A stretch of DNA of 64,000 nt, from assembly GCA_020881915.1 (NCBI GenBank), contig JAJFPB010000001.1, positions 4,836,001-4,900,000 of the forward strand, read 5' to 3'. Positions 22,212 through 32,619 of this stretch are shown piece by piece; the stretch's first letter is position 1; each line of letters opens with the position of its first letter. The position numbers were made by a program, and so were the translations under genes. Origin of the DNA: Paramyrothecium sp. XJ0827 (Eukaryota > Ascomycota > Sordariomycetes > Hypocreales > Stachybotryaceae). The notes under the pieces were generated by a model. It had not been told where the DNA came from, ran no database searches, and saw only the letters and a list, made by a program, of their open reading frames with translations.

Positions 22212-25200
22212 ATGGATTCCGATATGGAGGACTCCGTCTTTAGCATGGCCGACGATTCGGACGGCTATGTGCCAGAGAAGAAGGTCAGTGGTTGCGCCCA
22301 GCTGGCAGCGATGCCAGCTGGCTATATCTCATTCTCCAGTTGCGCAATAGTGCTTTCCTCACGCCCTTGTCAACATGAAATCACTTCGCACTTCTCAATA
22401 TCCACAGCCTCTTCTCCACATCACAGCCTTGCGACCTCACACTAACACCTTGCTCGCAGAAGACGAAGGCCGCCCCAGTTAAGAAGGCTGCCGCTCCACG
22501 GCCCGCAGTCAAGAAGATGGTGCAGACAACCCTGTCGACGAAACCCGCTCCAAAGAAGCGCGCCAAGCCAGAGTCCGACGATGATGATGATATGGTCATT
22601 GACGGCGATTCGGGCTTCTCGAACACACCCCCAAGCTCCAAGAAGTTGAAGAAAGATGCGCCGCCCAAGAAATCTAGCGGTGTTCCTCTGGCCGAGATGG
22701 AGAACGACAGCGTGCTCGATTCCCCCAAGCCAGGTCCAAAGTCGAAGAAATCAGCCACAGAGACATATCAAAAGCTCACGCAGCTTGAGCACATCATCAA
22801 GCGTCCAGATACCTACATCGGATCCGTGGAGAAGACTGAGCAGCAGATGTGGCTCTTCAACAAAACGACTATGCAGATGGAGCACCGAGCCGCTACCTTT
22901 GTCCCCGGTTTCTACAAGATCTTTGACGAAATCCTTGTCAACGCTGCAGACAACAAGCAACGAGATCCTAAAATGTCGCACATGAAGATCAATATCGATC
23001 GCGCTACTGGCGAGATTAGCGTAGAGAACAACGGCAAGGGTATTCCTGTCGAAATGCATGAGAAGGAGAAGGTCTACATTCCCGAGCTACTCTTTGGCCA
23101 TTTGCTGGCTGGCTCCAACTTCGACGACAACGAGCAAAAGACTGTCGGTGGTCGTAACGGTTACGGAGCTAAACTCTGTAACGTTTTCAGCAACGAATTC
23201 ACTCTTGAGTGTCAGGACAGCGTGAATGGCAAGAGGTACAAACAGACATGGACAAACAACATGCAGAAAATGCACAAGGCCAAAGTCACCTCGAACAAAA
23301 CAGCCGACTTCGTACGGATCACGTACAAGCCTGACTACAACCGCTTCGGCATGCCTGAGGGCATCGACGATGATACTGAAGCTCTTCTGTACAGACGAGT
23401 ATACGACATGGCTGGAACTGTCAACGGCGTCAAAGTCTACCTCAACGGCGAGTTGCTCAAGCTCAAGGATTTCAAGGCATACTGTGACCTCTACGCCAAA
23501 GCAATTGCTAACGAGAGGTCTGCCGAGGAGGGCGGCACTCCCACCTGTACCGTTGAGATGGATAAAGATAAGAGTCACCCTAAATGGGAGATTGGCTTCA
23601 CTGTGTCTGACGGTAGCTTCCGCCAGGTCTCCTTTGTGAACTCGATTGCAACGACCTCGGGCGGTACCCACGTCAACTACATTGCCGATCAAATCACGGC
23701 ATACCTGCTCAAGGCCCTCGACAAGAAGAAGAAGGGCCACAGCCTCAAGCCAAATCATTTACGAAACCATATCTTTGTCTTTGTCAACTGTCTAGTTGTC
23801 AACCCTGCGTTCACGTCACAGACCAAGGAACAACTCACAACCAAGGTCAGCCAATTCGGCAGCAAGTGCGTCCTCTCGGATGATTTTCTGAAGAAAGTCG
23901 CCAAGTCCGAGGCACTCGAAAAAATTGTCGATTTCGCAGAGAGGAAGGCAGACAAGATGATGGCTAAGAGTGATGGCGGCAAACGGTCACGAGTAAGCAA
24001 TGCCAAGCTTGTGGAGGCCAACTTTGCAGGAACAAGACGGGGTCACGAATGCACCCTCATCTTGACGGAAGGTGACTCTGCCAAAGGTTTGGCTGTATCT
24101 GGACGAGCCATTTTGGATCCGGACAGAATTGGTGTTTTCCCTCTACGTGGAAAGATGCTCAATGTTCGAGACGCATCGATTGATCAAATCACCAAAAATC
24201 AGGAGATTCAAAATATCAAACAATTCTTGGGTCTCAAGCACAAGCAGAACTATACGGACACAAAGTCGCTTCGCTATGGACATTTGATGATCATGGCCGA
24301 TCAAGATCACGACGGCAGTCACATCAAGGGTCTCCTCATCAACTTCCTACAAGTCCAGTTTCCATCACTCCTGAAGATCCCGGACTTCTTTCAAGAATTC
24401 ATCACCCCCATTGTCAAAGTCTGGCAGGGACCTGACCAAAAGAAGCCCAAAGCACTCGAGTTCTTCTACAACCAGCCTAACTATGAAGAATGGAAGCTGG
24501 CCCATCAGCATGAACTAGGCCGATGGCAATACAAGTATCTCAAGGGTCTGGGATCCAGCTCCAACGAAGATGCGCAGATTTACTTCAAGGACCTCGATAG
24601 GCATCTCAAGGAGTTTGGCGTGATGAAGACCGAAGAGGCTGAGCTTCTTGATCTCGCATTCTCCAAGAAGAAGGCTGATGCCAGAAAGGAGTGGTTGGGT
24701 AACTTTGTCCCTGGCACCTTCCAAGACTCAACCACAAGAATCAAATCCTACGATGACTTCGTGAACAAGGAGTTGATCCTTTTTAGCATGGCAGATAACA
24801 TGCGTTCAATCCCCTCCGTCTTGGACGGTTTCAAACCGGGTCAAAGAAAGGTCATCTTTGCGTGCTTCAAGCGGAACTTGGTCAAGGACAAAAAGGTTAA
24901 CGAGGTTGCGGGTTACGTCTCTGAGCAAACTGCCTATCATCACGGTGATGCCTCCCTGCAACAGACCATCATCGGTTTGGCTCAGAACTTTGTCGGATCC
25001 AACAACATCAACTGCCTAGAGCCAAGTGGTAACTTCGGTTCGCGTCTTGCCGGCGGTTCTGACGCAGCCAGCGCTCGATACATTTCCACTAGACTTTCGC
25101 CGTTTGCGCGCAAGATCTTCTCGCCCTTGGACGAGCCCAACCTGAAGCAGCAATGGGATGATGGAAAACCCATTGAGCCAGAGGTCTATGCCCCTGTTAT

Positions 25201-27440
25201 CCCCATGATTCTTGTCAACGGCGCTGATGGTATCGGCACTGGATGGAGCACATCTATTCCCAACTATCACCCGATGGAGATCGTCGAGAATCTGAAGAAA
25301 CGCATGGGTCGCCATGAAGAGGGTGAAACGGATGAAATGCCATTTGAAACAATGACCCCATGGTTCCGCGGGTGGAAGGGTACCGCGGAACCCGCCGGAC
25401 CTGACCGCTACAAGTTCAACGGTGTTGCCTACCAGAATGACCAGGTTGCAAATGAAGTTGTGGTGACGGAATTGCCCATCAGGCACTGGACAGATGATTT
25501 CAAGGCAAAGCTCGAGAAGGTGGTCAGCGGAACCGAAGGCCCCTCATGGATCAAGGACTACAAGGAGTTCAACGACCACAGAACAGTCCATTTCGAAATT
25601 CAGGTCGACGAGAAGCACATGGACAAGATCATTGAAGAGGGTATTTTGGAACGCTTTAAACTCACCAAGCAAGTCGCAACGTCGAACCTGGTCGCATTCG
25701 ACACCCAAGGTCGTATCCGCAAGTACGAAAAGGTGGAAGATATTCTTGAGGAGTACTACCACTTTCGCTTCGGCATGTACACGGAACGAAAGGTCAGTGC
25801 GAGAGGCCTTAACTTCAGTACCATGGCTAACTTGATCTAGAAATACTGGCTCGGTGTTTATCATGCTGATTACAGGAAGTTGAAGAACCAAGCACGCTTT
25901 ATCCAGGAAATCATCGACGGCGAGCTCGTGGTCAGCAAGAAGAAGAAGGCTGTCCTCGTCCAGGAGCTCCGAGACCGGAAATACGAGGCATTCCCTCGCA
26001 AGAAGGATTCCAAGAAGGCTGCGACAGAAGAAGAGATGAACCAATCAGGGGACGAAGATGACGACGTTCAGGAAGGTGGTGCAGGTGACTTTGATTATCT
26101 TCTATCGGTAAGACGAGGTGCAATCGCGTCGAGGTTCGCTCATCTATCTAACCAGACCCTAGATGCCTATTTGGTCACTCACCCTCGAGCGACTTGAGAA
26201 ACTGAAAGAGGCCATCAAGAGGAAGAAGACGGAGCACGATGAGCTTTTGGCTTTGAGTGAGAAGGATCTCTGGTGCAGGGATCTGGATGAGTTCGTTCAG
26301 GAATGGAATGCTCAACTTGCACTTGATGCAGAGATCCAAACCAACATCCGCCGGATGGGCCGCCGCGTGTCCAAGAAGATAGGAGCTGGTCGAGGTCGCA
26401 AGGCTAAGGCTGACGATGATTACGAACCGATCAAGAAGGGCAAAGCCAAGGCCAAAGCGCCCCCCGTTAAGGTTGAGACAAAGAGCGCTCAGCGATTTGC
26501 CGAGATGTTTAGCTCGGAACCCAAGCTGAAGAAGGAACCCCAGCCGGACGTTATGGATGTCTCTGACAACTTCTCGGACGACGATTTTGCAGCGTTGAGC
26601 AGGAATAAGCCGCTTCCCAAGGCGTCACAGTCGCAATCACAATCCCAGTCGGAAGAACCTGAGATCGGGCGCACCAAACGAGTCGCTGCATCAAAAGCAA
26701 GGACGCTGTTCGACGCGGATTCGGACAGTGATGACGATGACAAAATGCTTGGCGATGTTGGCGATTTGGTAAAAGGCATTGGCAAACCAGAGACGGAGTC
26801 TAGTGGGCGGCTTAGCCTTTACGCCATGAATCGGCCTGAGTCGAGTCAAGGAAACGGTAATCTCAGCGTACTGCCGAAATCAAAATCCAAGTCTGCCAAG
26901 AGCTACGACGTTGACAGCCCGGATGACACGAACTACGAGCTGCTAGCCAAGTCGTCGCCTCACAAGACGGCTACCAAGGGGGACGATGTGGATGATTTCC
27001 TCTCCGACGATGAGCCAGTCACGGTACCAGAGCGAGCTGTCTCGAATGGTGCAAATGCCAAAGCTGCCTCTGCTGCTAAGGCGCCTGCAGGCCTTGCTGC
27101 GGTGAAGAAAGCTCGTGGTCGTCCAGCAGGTGCGAAGAACAAGGGTAAGGAAGCACCAAAGGCGAAGGCGGCACCCAAGAGCACAACTCTGTCACCAGCA
27201 GCAAAGGCCTACGCGGCCAAGAGGGGCGTGAAGAAGACCGTCTTTGACGAAGACTCGGACGATGACATGGCTGAGCCTGAGCTACCGGCGCCCGTTGCGA
27301 AACCGGCGGCACGAGGACGTCCTGGCCGTGCAGCTGCGGCTAGGCGACCGATTGTCATTGACGAAGACTCATCGATGGTAGCCGATGATAAGGATGAGGA
27401 CAGCGATGATCCTTTCTCCATGGACGACGACGATGACTGA
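22212..27440 (+). CDS. TOP2: DNA topoisomerase II (4 exons)
   Basis: Type IIA topoisomerase that passes one DNA duplex through a transient break in another, using ATP; essential for decatenation and chromosome condensation. Exons 22212-22283, 22460-25792, 25841-26107 and 26163-27440 give 1,649 aa. The GHKL ATPase includes DEILVNAADNKQ (residue 180 on) and GRNGYGAKLCNVFS. TOPRIM has LTEGDSAKGLA (about 559) and DQDHDGSHIKGL (about 638). The catalytic tyrosine is Y898 in SARYIST, and GMPIWSLT follows the third intron. The C-terminal 350 residues are charged and disordered, with several KK and acidic patches for nuclear import and phosphorylation. The intron at 25793-25840 is in frame up to its own terminal TAG. 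Same strand as TAP42. Confidence 0.97.
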
Positions 27441-28216
27441 TCAAGTCAAGGTCAAGAAGCCCCAGTGCTTCCCCAGGACCATGGCCATGAGGCTCGGCAG
27501 AACGGTGGTGGGATTGTTTGCCTGTAACTTGCGTGGCTTGATGTCTGTGTTCATTACTTCGAGGAGTTGGCTTCAAGGCCCGCCAAGATTGATTGGCTCA
27601 GCGAGAAACCCCGGGTAGAGTTGGCGTTGGAGGAGATTGGTCGATTTCGAGTTTAAGGTCTTGTTCCATTGCTTATGCCGAGATGGCAGAGTGGCAGCTT
27701 TGGCCTCAATTATGCATGTCTACATGAGGCAGTGTCATGACCGGATCAATAGCTTTACCAAGGACATAGAGTGCTATTTTAGTCGAACATATATTGCTTG
27801 ATCAAAACCAGCTTGTCCGTCCCGTGTGGTGCCTCATTCGTTGCCTCCTTTACACAGGTTCAGTTGGAATATCCGAACAGTAACGTTAGTTAGTGGTGGT
27901 GGTGCTTCAATGGTGGGGGCGGGGCACTTGGGAGAACATTTGAAATACTGTATCGATAAGACGTTTGTTTGCTCGAGGGTCCACGATCCACGTCCACCTA
28001 GTCTACCTACCTTGCCTTACCTTACCTACCTCAAAGTAAGGTAGGCCAAGGCAGCTTCGAGACATCGTCAACTCTTCACCATATCCACCGGTGTCGTGAC
28101 TTCTTTGCCACTCAGCACGTGAGTTCCAACTCGTCAATCATCTGGCTCCAGCCCGGCCTCTCTCGGTGATCCTGCATCCCCAGTCGGCCCGCGCCCCGCA
28201 GCTCCCGTGGGCAACA
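27441..28216. other. Intergenic region between TOP2 and TAP42
   Basis: Spacer of 0.8 kb, tandem orientation. It holds a TACCTTACC island at 28001-28050, and probably the TOP2 3' UTR and TAP42 promoter. The stretch GCCGAGATGGCAGAGTGGC near 27679 resembles the start of a tRNA, but no matching T-arm follows. Confidence 0.5.
28001..28050. repeat. TACCTTACC motif island
   Basis: CTACCTACCTTGCC, TTACCTTACCTACC and the opposite-strand form AAGTAAGGTAGG lie together about 165-215 bp upstream of the TAP42 ATG. The two orientations can form an imperfect hairpin. Confidence 0.55.
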
Positions 28217-29275
28217 ATGGCACCCGCCGAGGAACCGCAGGAGGAGTCGCTCCGTTCCATCTTTGAGGACGCCGAGTCGAAGCGCAAGTCCCTGGGCTCG
28301 GCGTACGAGGCCACCTCGCCGGCCTACCGCGAGACCCTCGACGCGGCGCTCGCCCTGTACGCCCGGGTCTCGCAGCAGATCGCCGCCATCTCCCTCTTCT
28401 CGCTGAACGAGGGCGTCGAGGACGTCGCGACCTCGGCCCTGCCCTACCTCCTCGTCGACTACCACGTCGCCGAGCTCGTCCAGAAGACGCCCAACCTCAG
28501 CCCCTCCCAGCGCAAGGCCGTCCTGCGGCACGCCCGCGCCGCCTACGAGCGCTTCCTCGCCCTGGCCGACGGCTACGGCCTGGTCGCGCCGCCCTACGAC
28601 AAGCTGCTCGAGCGCTACCGCGACGACGAGGAAGGCTTCGCCGTCGTCGCCAGCGCCGACCCGGCCACGAGGCGCAACGGCAAGATCGCCGCCTACAAGG
28701 CCGAGAAGCAGCTGCGCGAGAAGCTCGAGGCCCTGCGCCGCAACCCGCGCTACCTCGAGCACGGCGACGAGGATGTCGTGCGCGAGCTGTACCTGGCCGA
28801 CGTCGCCTTCTCCGTCCACGCCGCCTTCCACGCCCTCGACTCGCTGAACCGGGAGCTGCCGCTGCTCGCCCAGGCGCCCGACCCGCTGTCCCCCTCGCAG
28901 GGCCCCGACCCGGCCGACGTCACCTCCCGCCTCGACCGGCCCCTGCGGCGCCTGCAGTCGCTCACGAACCCGGGCGGGCCCCTGCTCTCGCAGCAGGGCA
29001 AGCCGCTGCAGCCCTTCACGCTGGTCGGCGACCGCGCCGACCTGGCCCGCGGCGTGTTCCGCCCGGGCCACAACCTGCCGACCATGTCCATCGACGAGTA
29101 CCTCGAGGAGGAGCGGCGCCAGGGCAACATCCTGCAGGGCGGGGAGCAGCCGCGCGCCGTCGTGGACGAGGACGACTACGAGGCCGGCGACCGCGAGACG
29201 TACAAGGCCCGCCAGTGGGACGACTACAAGGACGACAACCCGAGGGGCTCCGGCAACACGCTCAACATGGGATGA
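28217..29275 (+). CDS. TAP42: PP2A-associated regulator Tap42 (IGBP1/alpha4 family)
   Basis: Binds the catalytic subunits of PP2A, PP4 and PP6-type phosphatases and links them to TORC1 signalling; cytosolic. Single exon, 352 aa. The N-terminal helical TPR-like domain (about residues 1-235) shows the family blocks SLRSIFEDAESKRKSLGS, LPYLLVDYHVAELVQKTP, RKAVLRHARAAYERFLALAD and GKIAAYKAEKQLREKLEAL. The C-terminal motif near residues 285-310 is VFRPGHNLPTMSIDEYLEEE, followed by the conserved acidic RQWDDYKDDNPRGSGN-like tail (here ARQWDDYKDDNPRGSGN). The ATG at 28217 is the first in frame. The gene is strongly GC-rich with C-ending codons, so a 423-codon open frame on the other strand is a shadow. 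Convergent with the unknown gene at 29914. Confidence 0.96.
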   Translation: MAPAEEPQEESLRSIFEDAESKRKSLGSAYEATSPAYRETLDAALALYARVSQQIAAISLFSLNEGVEDVATSALPYLLVDYHVAELVQKTPNLSPSQRKAVLRHARAAYERFLALADGYGLVAPPYDKLLERYRDDEEGFAVVASADPATRRNGKIAAYKAEKQLREKLEALRRNPRYLEHGDEDVVRELYLADVAFSVHAAFHALDSLNRELPLLAQAPDPLSPSQGPDPADVTSRLDRPLRRLQSLTNPGGPLLSQQGKPLQPFTLVGDRADLARGVFRPGHNLPTMSIDEYLEEERRQGNILQGGEQPRAVVDEDDYEAGDRETYKARQWDDYKDDNPRGSGNTLNMG

Positions 29276-29913
29276 TGTGGATTTCCTTTTTACACGCACT
29301 GGCAGGGGGGAAAGGGGAAAGGAGGGGGGGGGGCAAGCAGCAGGAGGTGGGAGAAGGAAACGGGAGAAGTCCAAAAAGGCCAAGTCCCTGAGGACGGCAA
29401 AGCACTCTCCCCATTTTGAAAGTCATTTTGAAATTCTTCTGTCTGAGGGATGGCATGCATGGAGCGATATTTAGCCCAAGTATACTGCTTGGCATGGGAG
29501 GGCAAACGGCGTCAATGGATTAACACTTCTTTTGCACAGATCCGGGGTTGGGAAGCACATTTGCGTGGAGGAGAATATCACAAAGAGTGTCTGTTGGTTA
29601 ACTATCTAACTCGTCTTGACATCTATGAGTGCACCTCGTCTTTATCAAGAAAAACTATGCTCATCAAAACTAAGGGAGAGCGTGCTATCATTCTCTGATG
29701 GGCTCCCGATCAAAACCAACGCCAAATTTTAGGAAGACTTCGTTCCTGGCCCATTCAGCTCTTTCCATTGCCGTCTTTTTACCGTATTGCTTTTCATTAG
29801 CCATTCATCAAATCAGGATTCTTCATAAGAGTTCTTGGGGAAGGGTAAGTTGGCGAGATACCCTCGAGGTAGTAAGCCGTCATGTCCGTGTTACTGAGTG
29901 AAAGTGTCTTCAC
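29276..29913. other. Convergent 3' spacer
   Basis: Spacer of 0.64 kb between the stops of TAP42 and the 901-aa gene. It contains a G-run and purine-rich stretch at 29307-29370 in what should be the TAP42 3' UTR. No gene seen. Confidence 0.5.
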
Positions 29914-32619
29914 TTAGTTGAATTCCATGTCATCGTCGGAATCGCTATAGTCACAGTCATCCCAGACAAACGAAAAGTCGTCATCATCTTGAGCCGACAT
30001 GCTCTCGTTGCTGGGCTTCTCTACGATGTCCCCTGTCCCTCTCGACTCGGTTTCTGTATAAGCGGACCTGGAGTCATCATCGTCTGTTGTAGAGATGTCG
30101 CACATGGCTTCGAGCGCCTGCCCGGCTCCCTGTTCCGCCACGGGGACTGCGAAGCGTGCGTCCTGGAAATCGAACCCTGTCGCAGTAAACGCCTCTGACG
30201 CTACTGACATATCATCGACAATCACCCGGTCTGCGCGGTAGACTGTGGATATACTATCATGAGCGTCGATTGAGCCTGCCGTTGTGCTCCCCATGATCTT
30301 CATCGCCATAAGGTCTTCGGTGAGGGTCCCGGAGCTGCTGGATGGCGCAGAGGGGACGGTAATTCCAGTATGGTACGCCGGCCCAGGTCCGTTTGGTCCT
30401 AGGTCGGCAGGAGGGACGAAAGGTTCGAAAACTCCACCCGTACCGTCGTTGCACCCGCCAGCCCAAAGCGGCAAATACTTCATCTCGTCGCTGTTGAGCG
30501 TAAGTAATAGGTGGCGGGTAATGTTCAAGCCTGGGTCGATGTCATGACGGATCCAAGAATCGAGGAATGGTTGCAGCTTCGCTTTCAAGCTGTCACCAAG
30601 CTGATAGGGGTCGAACAGCGGTACTCCAATGGTACAGCGCTTCCTGGTCCCGTTGTCGCCTGAAGTCTCCGAGTCGAAGAGAATGTCCCAAGCGGGTCCA
30701 GCCACAAGTTGAGGATGGAATACTACGAGTTTCTGGAGAGCCAGTTCCGTGGCCGTCATCAGCTTGTCGAGGCTCTTGAAGAAGTTGTTTGGAGGCGCCT
30801 CGAAGAGCTTCGAAAAGCGGAAAGTATTTCCTATCTCTTCTGCAATTTGATGGTAGGCGATAGGACACAGCAGCCTCTGGACGAAGTTGAATGCACCCAT
30901 GATGTCGGTGATGGCCACGTAATCCATTGGCTCGACATAAGTTGCGCGGTCAAAATCCATGCTCGTGTGTAATGCAGGGCTGTACAGAATGCTGGTGTTC
31001 TCTACTGTGTCCAAAATGCCGGGGATTGCCTCGCGTAATGTACCCATCAACACCCGGAGTTCCGTGAGTGCGGCAGCAGCCTCGGCGTTCATTTTCTCTT
31101 CCGTAAATAGAACAAGCTGCAACTCATGTTCCAAGTGGCAGAGTTTCTTCCACTCTGGTATGTCTAGGGAGTCTAGAAAGTGAGGGCTGCGCAAATGCTG
31201 AAGCTGCAGTGTGACTCGCTCCACGAGTGCGCGAGCAGCGTGCTGAACTAGGTTGCTCAACTCGTCTCCAAGATCGCTGCGTTTTCGTCCAAACGCTGTG
31301 ACATTGTTTGGTCTGGTTTGCCGACCGACCGTAGCCGCCTCGTCAATAGCAAGCTCGTTGACCAAGATCCTGAAAGCGCATTGGGTCACCTGCGGGATTT
31401 CAAGAGCGTAACCGAGTTGCAAGGCTTCCTCGGGCAAGACCTCAATGAAGCGGACGTTGTTGCCGTGCATAATCCATTGGGCTACTTCATCCCTCAGAAT
31501 CGACGCACAGTCAAATATCTTTGCCACTCCAGCCAGTGTCCACATCCGACTAGCCGAGTCAAGCATAACGTGCTTGCCTTCGATGAGCCACAGAAGACGG
31601 ATTATACTGTTGCGGTGACGAAAAGGGCAGTAGTCTGGAATGTTACGATAAGCAGGGATATCGTAGAGATGGTTCTGCTTCTCGGACTTCATTTGAAGCA
31701 GTTTGATGGGATTGATGCGTGCACCTTCTGTTAAAACGCCAGTCATGGTGTGCTGCGGGTTCACTTCAAGTTTCCTTTCGACAAGTTTGCCGTTGGACTT
31801 GCCGTTGGACCTGCCGGGTGATGCCTTCGGACTTTCCAGGTGGTAGGGTGCATTCGCTACAGGCTGAGCATGCTCGCTGTTCATGGAGCAGTAGCACACG
31901 TCGTCATGGCCCATTACGAGGGCGGGATCGACCTTGTGAATACTAGCCGACGTCCACCATTTGGTGAGGCCCGGAGTCAACGACAGCTCGGTCATCTGAA
32001 AGACGAGCTCGTCCCCTTCATTAGGTGGAGTTAGGTCGAGTAGGAATTTGACCCCGTCGGGCATGGAATTGACCATGTGGCGGCGCCTCTTGATGCGGAA
32101 CTGGTATGTCGGGCCCAGCATTTCAGCGAATTTGGAGGATCCGGTCGCGAGAAGCTTCGCCGAGCTCATGCGGAGTTTCTGAGATTGATAGGCCATGTTA
32201 CGGCAGTCGGCCTGTCTGCGGTAGTCCCTGGGGCACTCTGGACAATCCAGGAAGATGATGGTGTCTCCACTGGCGAATTCGGAGTTGGCGAAATGAATTC
32301 GGGAACGCTCAAGCTCCCGCACAAGCTCAACATCGGCCAATTTCGAAGATGGCAACGGGGATCGGCTGAAAACCTCGGATAGCTGAGGTAGGCGCGGTGA
32401 GAAACTATCCATTGTGGGCGTTGTTGCGTCCTCTTGGTTTCCCGGGGAAGATTCGCGCGGAGGTGGACTTTGCGTCCGGTGTCTATGCGGTAATTCGGGG
32501 GGAGGTGGGCTCGGCCTTCTTTGTGTATTTGGTGCAAGGCCTTCGGGAACGGTGGGATAACTTCTGATGGGCAGAAGGCCACTTGTGGTTGGCAAGAAGA
32601 TGTCTTCCCAGTTCTCCAT
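29914..32619 (-). CDS. Conserved-looking hypothetical protein, 901 aa, possibly BTB-like
   Basis: I do not recognise this gene with certainty. Single exon, 901 aa, starting at the first ATG. The first 95 residues are Pro/Ser-rich and disordered (for example PSPPPPELPHRHRTQSPPP). A folded part follows: DTIIFLDCPECP, then KLRMSSAKLLATGSSKFAEM, which resembles the strand-helix order of a BTB/POZ fold. Other parts are HKVDPALVMGHDDVCYC, a helical region around RNSIIRLLWLIEGKHVMLDS, and a long alpha-helical middle. The last 120 residues are acidic, ending in a Asp-rich tail (DDCDYSDSDDDMEF). There is no signal peptide or membrane segment. The intact 2.7-kb frame and even codon use support a real gene. 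It is convergent with TAP42. Confidence 0.7.
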   Translation of the reverse strand: MENWEDIFLPTTSGLLPIRSYPTVPEGLAPNTQRRPSPPPPELPHRHRTQSPPPRESSPGNQEDATTPTMDSFSPRLPQLSEVFSRSPLPSSKLADVELVRELERSRIHFANSEFASGDTIIFLDCPECPRDYRRQADCRNMAYQSQKLRMSSAKLLATGSSKFAEMLGPTYQFRIKRRRHMVNSMPDGVKFLLDLTPPNEGDELVFQMTELSLTPGLTKWWTSASIHKVDPALVMGHDDVCYCSMNSEHAQPVANAPYHLESPKASPGRSNGKSNGKLVERKLEVNPQHTMTGVLTEGARINPIKLLQMKSEKQNHLYDIPAYRNIPDYCPFRHRNSIIRLLWLIEGKHVMLDSASRMWTLAGVAKIFDCASILRDEVAQWIMHGNNVRFIEVLPEEALQLGYALEIPQVTQCAFRILVNELAIDEAATVGRQTRPNNVTAFGRKRSDLGDELSNLVQHAARALVERVTLQLQHLRSPHFLDSLDIPEWKKLCHLEHELQLVLFTEEKMNAEAAAALTELRVLMGTLREAIPGILDTVENTSILYSPALHTSMDFDRATYVEPMDYVAITDIMGAFNFVQRLLCPIAYHQIAEEIGNTFRFSKLFEAPPNNFFKSLDKLMTATELALQKLVVFHPQLVAGPAWDILFDSETSGDNGTRKRCTIGVPLFDPYQLGDSLKAKLQPFLDSWIRHDIDPGLNITRHLLLTLNSDEMKYLPLWAGGCNDGTGGVFEPFVPPADLGPNGPGPAYHTGITVPSAPSSSSGTLTEDLMAMKIMGSTTAGSIDAHDSISTVYRADRVIVDDMSVASEAFTATGFDFQDARFAVPVAEQGAGQALEAMCDISTTDDDDSRSAYTETESRGTGDIVEKPSNESMSAQDDDDFSFVWDDCDYSDSDDDMEFN

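Noticed and set aside
27676..27750. tRNA-like start (GCCGAGATGGCAGAGTGGC)
   Set aside because: No T-arm GGTTCGAATCC-type B box or closing acceptor stem follows.
28112..29383. 423-codon open frame on the minus strand
   Set aside because: Antisense shadow of TAP42, same compositional cause, with no family motif.
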